DNA from: Bedellia somnulentella | Lineage: Eukaryota; Arthropoda; Insecta; Lepidoptera; Bedelliidae | Assembly: GCA_963576735.1 (NCBI GenBank) | Contig: OY755183.1 | Location: forward strand, 12,047,213 to 12,111,212 | Reading direction: 5' to 3' | DNA length: 64,000 nt | Shown here: positions 1-11,994 of the stretch, piece after piece | Layout of the letters: each line of letters starts with the position of its first letter | Numbering within the stretch: the stretch's first letter is position 1 | Notes under the pieces: generated by a model | What the model was told of the DNA's origin: nothing | Database searches by the model: none | Seen by the model: the letters and a program-made list of their open reading frames with translations, nothing else | Made by a program: the position numbers and the translations under genes

Positions 1-1501
1 AATATATAAAGTTATCCATATTGAGGGAATAAAAGGGTAATTTATGTTACAAAAGTTTATTCAGTAATAAATTCAGATGGTGTAATTTAAACACAAAAGT
101 AACAATAATCAATCAGAGAATAAATCAGAAATCGCTCAGCGTAATAGTGTGCTATGCGCGCGATTTATTAATCTAGCAACTTAAGGTATCTGGTACGAAG
201 TATATTGACTAGGTACAAGTCAGCATAGGTACTAAGACCAAGAGTGGACGGACAGTTTTTCCGGGAGCAGAATGCTCTTGAGTCAAATCAGAAACGGGAA
301 ACTCCTTTCTATTGGCCATATGAGTTAGTTATAGCAAATCCCCGTGCAACTATTATTTTCCAAGGAAATTATTATTTTCGGTACACAATCAATAAGAGCT
401 TATTTAGAACTAGCTTACCATTATCATAAAGCTTACTAAATAAAAGTCAAGGTAGGAAAAATTAATAAACCCTGTACATTAAATTATCATGGTCAGGCAT
501 ATATAAATTTAAAAAAAGAAAAATTTTATATTATAAAAAAAAAAAAAACCTAACTTAAAATCTAAAAACTTCTTCCAGTTCCTCTTATCGGGAAAGGGTA
601 CCTAAGATGCTGGAAGCGTTACCGCGCTGTATGGCAAGATAAGATACATATATTGATGGATAAAAGTACTTAAAATACATACTTTAACATAAATAAATTC
701 ATAATCTAAATAATTATATCATGAGAAAGTTTTAGGACTCGAACATTAAAGGTTGATCGGCTGATTCAACAAAGTCCAACTGTTTACAAAAGTATTTAAA
801 ATGAATAAATGCTCAATAAAAAAAGAAAAAATGTCATATTCGGAAAATGGGGTGCGGAATGTGAATCGGATTCTAGTATTGTAGGACGAACAGCTGAAGT
901 TTAACCTTGATTACAAGTCCTTTTTATGGATGGTTTTCAATAAAATTAGTTGATCCCTAGTGTCCTTTGTACATCTTAAGGGTTTTAAAGTTAGAACGTC
1001 CAGTGGCTGATGATGATGATGATGATGATGAAGTTAGGAAGGTTGTCTAAATATGGAAATCTATAGTGAGGTGTTTAATACACTTATTTCGATTTTGTTG
1101 AAGCATTTTTATATAAACTTGATACATGGGGTCCCATACAGTATAATATATTTCCATAGCAACCACCATAGTAGTTCTGATTGTGACATTAAGGCTCGTA
1201 CCGCGTCTTAAAAGCACTCCCTAATGACAGTCATACCTAGAAGGCAGTAATGATCTAAGCGATTTAAATAGTGAATAAATAAAAAAATATATATAAGAAA
1301 ATCACATAAGTACGATATAATATATAAACAAATAATTAATAATTAAGTTATAACCTCACGAGTATGTGAGTTGTGAATCTGCCTATTCTTTTTACTAACG
1401 TATTGATCTCTCCATTGAAGAGTTGTCTGGAAGAGATAGTTTTAAGCCACCAATTGTGCTTCTGTTTAGCAGTGTAATCTTTGTAAAATGTTTTAACTGT
1501 G
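1..1501. other. no gene seen; possible Nhe2 upstream intron
   Basis: AT-rich sequence with a (GAT)n microsatellite near 1010-1031 and an A-run at 535-548. Short open frames here have no recognisable content. Confidence 0.5.
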
Positions 1502-1880
1502 ATGACTGCCTCCATGGCCTCGCGGTTGAGCGCTTGGTTTCGGGTGCGGAGGTCTCGAGTTCGATCCCCGGGGGGGTGATCACCTTACAAATTTGATTTG
1601 TAAGATTTGACCGAGTTTGGAGGGATATTGCAGGCTTGAATCACCTGACTATCAGAGAATTAAGATGATTCCGTGCTTCCGAGGGCACGTTGGGCCGTCT
1701 CGCTCCCGGCTACTGTTGCGGTGGTGGTCGTTGGTCTGCCAGCCCGCAATTGGCCGGCGTGGTGGACTGTGGCCAGATCGCCCTATGTAGGGTGGGCTGG
1801 AGCCCCTTGGTGGGGACATATATGGACTGTGAGGAGGAGGTACGTGATGAGTACCATTATGAGTTCTATTCTATTCTATA
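1502..1880 (+). mobile_element. SINE with tRNA-like head and RTE-type tail
   Basis: The head has an A box (TGGCCTCGCGGTTGAGCGC) and a B box (GAGTTCGATCC). After about 100 bases it passes into GAGGGCACGTTGGGCCGTC and CCCCTTGGTGGGGAC, the 3' end of a lepidopteran RTE LINE also seen at 36250. Its unusual GC content for the region explains the short open frames at 1673-1921. Confidence 0.65.
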
Positions 1881-2099
1881 TTTATGTGCTTAATATTACA
1901 ATTCGTATAAATAAAAAATAAAAAAATACATTGTTAGTGTGTAATGTGTAGAATATGTAAATAAAAATATATATGTATATTGAATGTGTAAATAATATGT
2001 AAATGTCTGTAAAACTATGTGTATGATATGTGTGTGCATATATATGTATAAAAAGTTAATGCAATCGCAATTATGAAACATTAGTACGGATTAACACAT

Positions 2100-2114
2100 T
2101 ACCCAAGCAACACA
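2100..2114 (+). repeat. left terminal inverted repeat
   Basis: TACCCAAGCAACACA; exact reverse complement at 10226-10240. ATAATAGCAA also recurs 14-30 bases further in at both ends. Confidence 0.7.
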
Positions 2115-2689
2115 TAAGCCAGATAATAGCAAAATTAAGCACCGATTGGCAGTTAATAGTTTCATTACATCTTTGAAACAGCTGACGTGATAGCTTGATC
2201 TTGAATAATATATTATTTAAACTTTAATTACACTGAAAGCTTCATAAGTTCTGCATAAAATTGGTATATTTTAAAAAATCTTAATAACAATAATAAATGC
2301 TACTGTTATGTTAACGATATTTAAATAAAAGTGAATGAAACAGCTAGTAGCTACATAACAGCTGAAAATTCAGCTTTATGCTGTACAACTTTGCTTAATA
2401 TTTCAATTATACAGCCTATTTCTGAATATTTTATTGCTTGGTTTCTTTAAGCTGCACAACCCGTCAATTCGTACTCATTTATTCAGAATATGGATATTGA
2501 CTTCTCTTTTAGCATTTAAGCAACTAACTACTGCATAAATGAAGATGACTACGATCTTATGACAATCTTATAGCGAGAGAAGCGCACTAATACATTTATG
2601 TGTAGCTCAAAGTGGTAAATATTATGAATAAAAGATGTTTATGTATCTAATAACTGGTTATTGAAGAAATACAATGATTTTATGCAAGA

Positions 2690-4843
2690 ATGGCAAACTT
2701 ACGAGTATGTTATAAAGTAATGACAAGATATCGTCATAGTGAAACGTGCAAAAATGACTCAAATTCATGGAGAAAAAGAAAAAGGACAGGAGGAATAAGA
2801 AGGAAGTGTTTAAGGGAGTATCTAAAAATTAAAAACAATATCTGTACAGAAGCAGAAACGAGTTTGGCAGCTAATGCAAATTACAATACGGATCCAAGCA
2901 CAAGTCAACCAGTTCAAGAGGGTTCCGTATCCGTATCTCGTAATTTTACATCTACATCACAGATATTAGATAAAAATGACGATTTATATATTGAGGACAC
3001 CGATTCAAGTTCGAGTAGTTCAGCAGAAAACGTGTCAGAATTTAATGAAAATATAGATTTTCGAAGTAACCTCAGAGATTGGGCAGTAAATAAAAATATA
3101 TCGCAAGCGGCTGTAAAAGATTTACTGGGTGTGATTAATCATAGATTTCCTGGAATTTTACCGACAGATCCTAGAACTTTATTGCAGACACCTAGACAAA
3201 TAATGATTAAACATATTGAATGTGGAGGAGAATACTGGCATAACGGCCTCACTAAACCATTGCAAAATATTTTGAGTACTTGCCTAAATGTTCCAAATAC
3301 CATTAATTTAAATGTAAATTTTGATGGATTGCCAATTTTTAAAAGTTCCAAAAAGGAATTTTGGCCTATTCTTTGCAATATAAATGAAAAAACTGATCTA
3401 CAGCCAATCGTTGTTGGTGTTTATTATGGATCTGGTAAACCGAAGAGTTTAAATTTATATTTAGAAGATTTTGTCACTGAAATGGAAACTTTACTAGAAA
3501 ATGGATTGCAGATAATTAAAGAAGGCACAGTATTAACAGTAGCTATCAAAATAAGGTGCTTTATTTGTGATTCTCCTGCAAGGGCATTTATAAAAGGTAT
3601 TTTTATTAGTAACTTATTGTCATAACTTTACATATGCATGCATACCTATCAGCTGTATTTAACGTTAACATTATTTTCAGGTGTTTCCAATTTCAACTCC
3701 AAGCATGGCTGTCTAAAATGTACAACAGTAGGTGAATACTCACATCAGACCCATACAGTTGTGTTTCCAAACTCAAGAAGCCCTAAGAGAAACAACGAAG
3801 GTTTTAGAATGAAAAGCTATGGAAATCATCATAAAACAGACACCCCCCTGTTAAAATTACCTATTGATATGATCGAAGACTTCCCGGTTTCTGATTCATT
3901 GCATCTTGTGGATTTAGGTGTAATGAAACGGTTGCTCGTTGGGTGGCGCGATGGTAATTTTCCCAAGCTGCTAACAAAGTGGAGAGCACATGATACGCAG
4001 AAAGTTACGCATTTTTTACTTACTTGTAAACTTCCTTCTGAAATACATAGATGCGTGCGGGGGTTAGATGAGCTTCTTCATTGGAAAGCAGTAGAATTTA
4101 GATCTTTTTTTTATTACTTGAGCATTGTAATTCTTCCAGACGTGATGTCAAAAGAATCATATGAACATTTTTTATGTCTTTTCTGTGCAATTACTATTTG
4201 TTCTTGCCAAAAATACAGGTCACTACTAGATTTATCTCATGAATTAGCATTGTACTTTGTAGAAAACTTCAAAAACTTTTACGGCAACTATATTACAAGC
4301 AATATTCATAACTTAGTACATGTAACTGATGAAGTCCGTAAATTTGGACCTCTAAATACATTTAATTCGTACCCATTTGAAAATAAGCTTCATGTCATAA
4401 AAATGATGTTAAGAAATGGAAATAAGCCGTTAATGCAAGTAGCAAAAAGACTGTCAGAATGCAGTGAACATAGTCATTTAAAAGATGGTAGTCAAACTAA
4501 ATTTCCGATTGTAACAAAAAGTAGACATAAGAAAATAGTAGAGTTTGAGACATTCATAATTTCACAAAAATCGCAAGATAAATACTTGATGACTACAGAT
4601 GGCCAGATTATAGAAGTGAAAGAGATAACTGACACAAATATTATAGGCTACAAAATCGAAAACTTGTCTGACGTTTTTCAAATACCTATAAAGTCATCTT
4701 ATCTCAATATATTTAAAGCAAGTTTATCTGATGACAACCGCATAACAGTTAATGTAAATTTTAATAACGTCAGTTACAAATTAGTAGCTACGGCACATAA
4801 AGACGAAATTTATTTTGTTCCTTTATTACATACGGCAAAATAA
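2690..4843 (+). CDS. TNP2/EnSpm-like transposase, two exons, intact
   Basis: Exon 1 is 2690-3596 and exon 2 is 3681-4843, joined across an 84-base intron (donor GTATTT, acceptor TTATTTTCAG). The product is 689 residues with no interrupting stop. It should cut and join transposon ends in the nucleus. Seen: a basic N-terminus, an acidic Ser run (residues 101-113), NFDGLPIFKSS...FWPI at 210-226, CDSPARAF at 293-300, the knuckle GCLKC at 312-316, HH at 352-353, and DSLHLVDLGVMKRLL at 374-388. These parallel the DGFNPF...WPV, DFPAY, ACPxC and DVMH blocks of plant TNP2 transposases. NIHNLVHVTDEVRKFGPL further on resembles DUF4218. Candidate acidic residues are D212 and D294. A domesticated copy is possible but paired ends favour a transposon. 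Confidence 0.8.
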
Positions 4844-6324
4844 TAGTTACTCAGTCACACGAAACACACACACGCGCACCTACACAAATACAAACACATC
4901 AACACATAGGTACCTACTCACACAAATCACACACACCACTACAGTCACACACAGCTACTCACACCGCTTACTTGTAATAAAACAACAATTATGTTGTAGG
5001 AAAATTTTTGTGTTGTAATAATTAACTAAACTAAGTGAAGGATTTTAAAAAATAAAATCAAACTTGAAATCAAATATGTATGTGTTTTATTAGAAATTAT
5101 TACCATTTGAAAATCTTTGACACTAATTTATGTAAAACAATGTGTATTGTGACTTTTTCTTTAAGGAAAGAACCTACACATAAAACTGATAATTTTTTTC
5201 AATAACACATGGATACGGAAACGAAAAAATAATTTTCAGCCTCCCATACAAAAAGCCCGAGTAGCTTACATGATCTAACTTAGCATGGGAGGGGATGGGG
5301 CTTGGGGAAAGTTGTCGAAATAATTCAAGTTCACCCCGTGGAACGCATCGTTCGTGCTGGCTGCAACTTAATATACTTACTTAATTATAAATTTCAAAAT
5401 TTTTACGTAATTGACAACATTTCATATTAAAATCAATGTTTAAATAAAAATACCATTTCTTTATTATTGTATTCTCTAACTGAAAAAAATATGTTTTATA
5501 TTTTATCGTTGATTATTCTTAGAAAAAAAACGTGATTACGTCATTCATATTATACCGAATTAAAATATAACTTAGCCTGCCTGAATAAAGTTTTTAATCG
5601 AACATTTAGTAATCTGTGGTATCATTTAGTAATCTGTTTTAACATTAACAAAATCTCCGTATTTGTTTAAATTCAGATTTCAAGCGACAAACTTAGATGA
5701 TGATGTGAAGTGCTACGAATGACGTCATTTGGCGCTTACGACGTTTTAGAATAAGATATTTTTAACAAATTTTTTTTTAATGAAAATTATCGAATTTAAA
5801 GAAAATAAAAAATATGGGTATGTTATTTTTTATCTACTTTCATTTAAAGTTGTTTTATCAAGATGTTGAAAATATGAAATGTTGTCAATTATTATTTAAG
5901 TACTTTTAAAAGCAAACAAAAAAAATATATTGATTTAAATGATCATAAGTAATGTAATGATACACATGAATAAGCTTATCATATTCAATAAACAACTTTT
6001 AAGGAGGAACTTGGCCCCGGAAAAATAAAGAGGTATTTGACCTCCTACAGAAATCTGCTAGAGGCTAGCAGATTCATCCATTTCAGTATTGACCTAGTTT
6101 TTCGAATCACTTGCACTCATACCTACAACAGTCTTCATTGCCTCGACTGACAAAATCAATACATACAAAAATATGATACAAAAACACGATAGAAAATCAA
6201 CAGTAAATTAAGAAATATTCAAAAGTGAGTAAGTAATTCAAAAGTAAGAAATATTCATATCAAAATCTCCAACAAGATGAGAATAACAAGACATGAAATG
6301 TAAGTAAAAAAAACTTTCTACTTT
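4844..6324. other. spacer between the convergent transposon genes
   Basis: It starts with a CA-rich low-complexity run (4855-4950) and an AATAAA near 5050 that probably ends the transposase mRNA. The rest is AT-rich with no open frame worth calling. Confidence 0.55.
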
Positions 6325-8785
6325 TCACGTGGACATTCGGCGACGTTTTTGGACGATATTCGGATTATTACAAACATCAGTCTTGTTTTTAATAGAACTC
6401 ACATTTTTACGTTGATCGTTATTATTAATGTTCTGTTTAGCTGAACCGCTTAAATTGGCTTCACTGAAATTAAGCGTCTCATTTTGTGCGACTTTATCTG
6501 TTGCATGTAAGTTGGATGTACTAGGGATGCTTTCTCTGGTAGTTACAATTCGATAATTTTTTAATTTATCATTTCCGCTACGTATTGGGCTGGTTTCGCT
6601 ATTATTTGGTGCCTTATCATCTCGAATGATATTATCTATAGCTGCACTATTTGGGCTGGCTTCGCTATTATTTGGTACCTTATCTTCCTGAATGATAATA
6701 TCTATAAGTGCATTGTTTGGGCTGGCTTCACTATTATTTTGCATCTTATCTTCGATTTTATTATTTGAATTCTCTGTGATTCTACTTATGGGGTTTGCTA
6801 CACTAATATTTAGTGTTACTTCTTTGTCAACTTCACCAAGTTGATGTTGCCCATTTTTCGGTTTTGTGGTCCTTTTGCATTTTTTACTAGATTTGCGTAT
6901 GTTTTTTGTATCTTTTCTTTTTAATGCGTTTCTTAGCACTGACTTTAAAAACTCTTCATTACTTTCTACTGAGTATTTGATGTCCCAGTATCTAACCATC
7001 TCAAAAAAAAATTTGATGATATTTTTGTAACCTTTAAATCCAATTTTTACCTCATCTCCTCGACTACCTCCGGTCCAAGAACACTTGCACAAGAATTCTT
7101 TAGAGAACAGAGAATCTAATAATCTGTATGCGCAGTTAGATCCACTTCCTTCCGCAACAGAGCATAAAATTGAGTACTTTTCCTTTAGTTTATTAAATAT
7201 ATTAGGGTCTAATAATTCATTATCAAATCTTTCCAGGTCTGCGACATTGTTAATGGGTTCCATGGAAAATCTTTCATTTTGGGTTCCACTAACTTGAGCA
7301 AGTGTGCATACAAACGGTCTCCTAATTTCATTTATTTCTTCTAGCTGAACTGAAATTTCTGCTAGTTTGTGCATAATTTTTTCCTGATTTTGCGTAATAA
7401 CAGTTAATAATTCGTGTGAAACCTTGATTTGATCATTATTGTCATATATGTTCACTGTGGATGCTTGTTGTACTGTTTCGTGTTGATGATCTTGAGTTAA
7501 AACCTGATAAACTTCGCCGTCAATACCGTGAGCTTCAATTACTTGATTTTCTGTAACTGTACTTGTATTTCCAACATCAAGCTGTAAAAAATATTACAAA
7601 GTCATGAAATAGGTATTATAAGTACAAAAAAATCGTTTTATAAGAAACAATATAAATTAGATAATGTATCACATTTTTTTGTAAATGTAAACGAAATCAA
7701 GACTAAAAAAAAACTTTTTAACAAAAAAATTAAACCGCTGAAAAAACTGAAAAGCAAAAAAATAATAAACCTTTTTTATTTAACCTTAATTAATTACTAA
7801 GTTCTTAAACTATTGTAAGTATAAGTAAGTATATTTTTGGTGTTATACTGAGATTTTTTAACCTTAATAACTAAGTTCTGAAATGAATCTAAGTATACCT
7901 ACCTAAGTAACTTTGACAATTTTATTTATTTTACTAAATATTGGTTTTAAAAAACACTTCTCGTGTTAAGAAATCTACATAGAAATTACCTACTAAATAC
8001 AACGAATTATTCGTTGACTAAATATTACTCCGTGGGTGGGACTCAAACCTGCGACTGTGCGATCAGCACCGCTCTTCCGACTGAGCTATCGCGAGGCCCC
8101 GTAGACTAATCTACTTCTCGCACTTATTATTTTGTAACCAAATTTTACTATAAACATTGATAAAATGCATTGAATTACGTACACAAAATTTGGTCCTAAG
8201 TATGTACCATTTTAAAATGAAAACGAAACGAAGTTTTCATGGCATTTCGGCACACGTAGTCTTTAAGTTTCTAATATTCATTCACACTAAGCATAAGTTA
8301 ACATACTGGCTGCATACAAACTGACTACATACAAACTGACTACACTGTGATATACTAAATATAAGTTGTACCTTCTTTTCAGAAGGTAGGTACCTAGTTT
8401 GAGTTAGGTAATAAAATTGTTTTGCTTTTTGATGATAAAGTACAAAAATATTCCTTACCAAAAATTCTGCGACATTATTAAAATTTGGATGTTGCGAAAT
8501 TGATCTGACTGCTTGCTGTCTTTCTTCAACATCAGTGTCTTCGGTATCTGTTCGATCTAACATTCTATTTAATTCAGCTTCGGCTTCTTCATATGAAAGA
8601 AAGCCTGATCGCTTCAAAATGCAGTCAATTGTCCCCCAGTCTCGTTGGGGGACAACATTAGCATTTTTTGAAAGTACATCGCCATTCCTTTTGGGCCAGC
8701 GCAACTTTCCACTAGTTTCCCAGGAGCCAGGCACAGTCGACAGCTCGACCCGACCTCTGCGACGTGTAGCCACTATTTTGAACAT
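6325..8785 (-). CDS. DUF4806 domain protein, two exons, intact
   Basis: Reading leftward, exon 1 is 8785-8459 and exon 2 is 7581-6325, with donor GTAAGG, acceptor TTTTTACAG and a phase-0 junction, giving 527 residues. The N-terminus (MFKIVATRRRGRVELSTVPG, then WETSGKLRWPKR) is the type often found before DUF4806. A helical segment (ITQNQEKIMHKLAEISVQLE) precedes a DUF4806-like core at about residues 216-301 (MEPINNVADLERFD, SWTGGSRGDEVKIGFKGYKN). A basic patch (KKCKRTTKPK) and a low-complexity tail with three 22-residue repeats follow. DUF4806 has no settled function. Its place inside the inverted ends, convergent with a transposase, suggests an accessory DNA-binding or transposition factor. 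That role is inferred. Confidence 0.75.
6567..6745 (-). repeat. 66-bp tandem repeat in the DUF4806 gene tail
   Basis: The residue motif NNSEASP or NNSETSP recurs every 22 codons, three times in a row, with a weaker fourth NFSEANLS downstream. It lies outside the conserved core. Confidence 0.75.
8031..8101 (-). repeat. tRNA-like SINE head
   Basis: On the minus strand it has TAGCTCAGTCGG (A box) and GGTTTGAGTCC (B box). The acceptor stem does not pair, so it is not a functional tRNA gene. It sits in the single intron of the DUF4806 gene. Confidence 0.6.
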
Positions 8786-8930
8786 TTTTCTAAAAACAAA
8801 GAATCAGTGATGTTGTTACTGAACAAAAGTAATTTTCTATAAGAAAGAAGGTTAATAGACAGTACCTATAATACACGCCGAGAAATATGATCTTATATTT
8901 TTAATATCGGGACTGTGATAGGTACAAACA

Positions 8931-9180
8931 ACAAGGTAGGTGTAATCAAACACCCCGCGAGCGCGACAAAGATCTAGTCTGAGCGTGCGCGCGACCTCTC
9001 TCTTAAGTTTGGATTGACCGACTAACGTTAACCGCGCCCGCGCGCCGCGCGCAATAGGCTCCTAGCCGGCGGCGCCCGCTGACAGATGCCGCCACTGTAC
9101 CTACTTAGCTATGTTTGTGTTATCGTGATATTCGCGATTAGCAAGTCATTTCGCCAGTCACAGTCGCGCGAGACTTACTT
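8931..9180 (-). promoter_or_regulatory. CpG-rich probable promoter of the DUF4806 gene
   Basis: A block rich in CG dinucleotides (for example CGCGCCCGCGCGCCGCGCGC near 9033-9052) stands out from the AT-rich surroundings. It starts about 150 bases upstream of the DUF4806 start codon. No TATA box or initiator was identified. Confidence 0.5.
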
Positions 9181-10225
9181 AAATTAATATGATAAGGTAA
9201 ATTAAAATACTAATTGCAATTTTAAAAACTCAATGGATGCCTTTTTCTTCAATAGAACCGATGATTATAGAACCCTAATAATCTTAATAAGAGTACTGAG
9301 ACGGGCAGCTTTAGAACCGTTCATCAGAACTGTGACTTAAAACCTACTGTTAACCAAAAATAATCTGGATAAGACAGTTACAAGTGACCTGTTACGCAGA
9401 AATGTTTAACAAATCGTCTGCGTGACCAGCTTATATTCAAAATCAACATCGTCGCCATTATTTTTCCTAACATAACCTCTCTTTTGTAAATTTAAACGAT
9501 GTTATTACAAATAATAAATAGATGTTTTTTGTTAAAAAACATCTGGGTAATATTCAAATACTTACCTAATTGTTTTCTACTACTTTGATTGGTAACAATT
9601 GAATAATATATTTCGTTCGTCGAAAAGGGTTATTATAAGTCAATTGTTTATTTTTTACAACTGGTTTTATCTTGTGGCGCTCGAAAATTTTACTATAAAC
9701 TTATATATATTCTCACAGTAAAGTAGCATGCGTTTTAATAATCGTATTGTCAACAAAACATTTTAACAGAAATAACTTACTAATATTTTTAATTTCTTCC
9801 AGCAACGATGCCACCATTACACTTAGAAATTTAACGTAAAATATTATGTATGTAGATCACAATTAAGAAACAAAATGCTGATTTTGTACATTTATTTACA
9901 TAACTTCTTTATAAAACAACGAGAAAGATCTGAATTATGAATATTGATTGAATATCAGAGTTTGATGTTTTCATCTGAATAATAGAGTTTTAAATTCTGA
10001 ACAAAGGGTCGATCAGCTTTTATGCAGAAGTTAACCAACCTTTCTGTTCTTATATTCAGCTGGTATGCAGCTATTAACAAAAAGTTATTCAGATTAAAGC
10101 GATTAAATTTGTGCCCAAATTGCTTGAATATTGCCTGTATAAGCGCTTATACAAACCTTATCCCTTCATCTATTACAGCGTTTAGTCATCAGAATTGCTA
10201 TTATATAAAAGTTAATCAGCTAGTT
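9181..10225. other. right flank of the transposon, no gene
   Basis: AT-rich sequence between the CpG block and the right terminal repeat. The last 200 bases contain repeated CAGCT, TTCAG and AATTGCT words. The 99-residue open frame at 10022-10321 has no recognisable features. Confidence 0.5.
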
Positions 10226-10240
10226 TGTGTTGCTTGGGTA
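10226..10240 (-). repeat. right terminal inverted repeat
   Basis: TGTGTTGCTTGGGTA, matching the left end over all 15 bases. Right flank GGACCTGTTAAT and left flank ATTAACACAT do not form a direct duplication. Confidence 0.7.
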
Positions 10241-11504
10241 GGACCTGTTAATTTTGAATCACTTGTTACCAGGATTTACAAGTTATTTCAAGAACTTACC
10301 TATGTAAAAAAATATATATAATATAATAAAGTTTTATTAATTCTTTAAAAATATTTCCAAAAGCGAAGGGACTCGCTTATAACAGGAAGGCCGAGCTGTA
10401 AGCTTATAATAATGAGTGTGCTATGATTGGCTATTATACTGTATAATTTATACTATTTATAATTGATAAACTGTATAGTTTTATTGTGTAATCATATTAT
10501 TTACCTATTTAATAAGTATTAGTGGTGTCGTGTATGAATAATGAGATACTAGTTTGACTTTACTTCAAAACAGCTCACGCTGATTAAAATAATGATTGTA
10601 ATTAAATCCATAATTTTGGTAAATACTCATTTCTAAAATGTTATTATTTATTTATAAATGAGTTATAATAATGATTATGTAGATTTGAGTGGAGTATTAT
10701 TGATGAGACTGTCAGTTGATTTAAATCAACTGACAGTCAACTGACTTAAGGTTGGGTAAGGTATGGGTATACGATCTCTGTTTTTGCGGGGGCAATTGTC
10801 AGTAGTCCGTTGTATCGGCAAGTGGTTGTGAAAGATGAAATTATACGAAGTGTACCGCTATTTTGGGTTTTATTTCAAAACCTCCACACTCCCTGAAGTT
10901 GACCCTACAGACGGTTTTAAAAAAGTCGATGCTGCCGCTAGTATTTTAATTGTTTCTGATTAGAAATTATAACACACAACGTTGCAACCTTTAGTGACGT
11001 CACCAAGTATAAAATAACGATTTCCATCAGCAGTAATTGCTGTCAGTCTGTCACGTGTTTCACCCACATACTGTACGCTCAACCCACTAAGATTAGAATA
11101 ACTACATCATAACCTAAACATATGACGGGCCGTGACGCATTTTCCGGTTTTGCTTTTCAGTAAAACTTTATGACGAAATGCAAATGCTCATAATTTAATC
11201 GGCGTGAACGTATTTCGTTACATAGTACACGGAGTCACGGACGGAGAGGAAATACTACTTTCAGATTTAACCAGGTTTGAGATGTAAATGAAGTAAATGT
11301 TAGTAAATTTAAAATGGCGTTAATGTAATCTCCCCCTTTTTTAAATGTTGATATTTGTTTGAAATACTTACATATTTAGTTTGGTGCTGGCTTAGAATGT
11401 CACTACCCCTTTCTACCCACGGATTTCGTAAAGAGCTTATTCCATTTGTCTGAATGAAGACGTATGAAAGCCACAGAATCTGAATTAAGACTAGTGGAAT
11501 AACT
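10241..11504. other. no gene seen
   Basis: AT-rich sequence with a perfect 32-base palindrome at 10707-10738 and nothing else recognised. Confidence 0.5.
10707..10738. repeat. perfect 32-base palindrome
   Basis: GACTGTCAGTTGATTT is followed at once by its reverse complement, with no loop. TCAACTGAC recurs directly after it. Confidence 0.85.
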
Positions 11505-11765
11505 TAAATCTTTTTGTTCATGAAAACCTCATGTGGGGATTATTACTAATAAGTAAAGAATAAATAAAGGAAAGAAAAATTTCGACACAGGCGGGATTCG
11601 AACCCGCGACCTCGGGTATACGCCCCCGTCGCTCTTGCCAATTGAGCTATCATGTCAATGGCTGCCAGCGCGAAATTCTTCTATCCTTTATTTCTTTTAC
11701 ACGTTTTAGTAGTGTTTGCGTTTCCTACCTCCGAATTTTTTCAATTCGGAGATTTAATTAATACA
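11505..11765 (-). mobile_element. SINE-C copy
   Basis: The tRNA-like core (11588-11664) has B box GGTTCGAATCC and A box TAGCTCAATTGG. Upstream sequence (CGTGTAAAAGAAA, CGCGCTGGCAGCC) is shared with the copies at 22755 and 23531. Confidence 0.7.
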
Positions 11766-11994
11766 TATACTCACGGCTATAATTCCCTTAAGGGGGAGTC
11801 AGAGCTAAGGAATTAGAAATTCCTCAGCCACTTTTGGAAGTTGCGTGGGGGAAAAGATGGTAAAATAAAGGTTATTGGTGATGGGTCTCCAACCGCATCG
11901 CCCAAAAATCCCTCAGAAAGCCCCAATACTGTTAATCAACAATCACTTAACCAACAATCACTTAACAGCCCCAGTCGCCTCTGACGAACCCTAG
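11760..11994 (-). repeat. SINE-A copy
   Basis: Nearly full length, with a local duplication of AACAATCACTTAACC and the 5' end lost. It abuts the SINE-C copy. Confidence 0.75.

Larger units (their letters stand above)
2100..10240. mobile_element. EnSpm/CACTA-like DNA transposon with two convergent genes
   Basis: Inverted ends TACCCAAGCAACACA (2100-2114) and its complement (10226-10240) bracket 8.1 kb holding two intact spliced genes. A TNP2-like transposase runs rightward (2690-4843) and a DUF4806 protein runs leftward (8785-6325). Just outside the 15-bp repeats, ATTAACA occurs in inverted register on both sides, so the true ends may lie a few bases out. Internal flanks carry repeated CAGCT/TTCAG-type words (2160-2470 and 10040-10230), as expected of subterminal binding sites. 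No target-site duplication is clear and the termini are not CACTA, so the superfamily call rests on the transposase. Confidence 0.7.

Noticed and set aside
1673..1921. GC-rich 82- and 67-residue frames
   Set aside because: They lie entirely within the RTE-derived SINE tail, which recurs elsewhere without an open frame.
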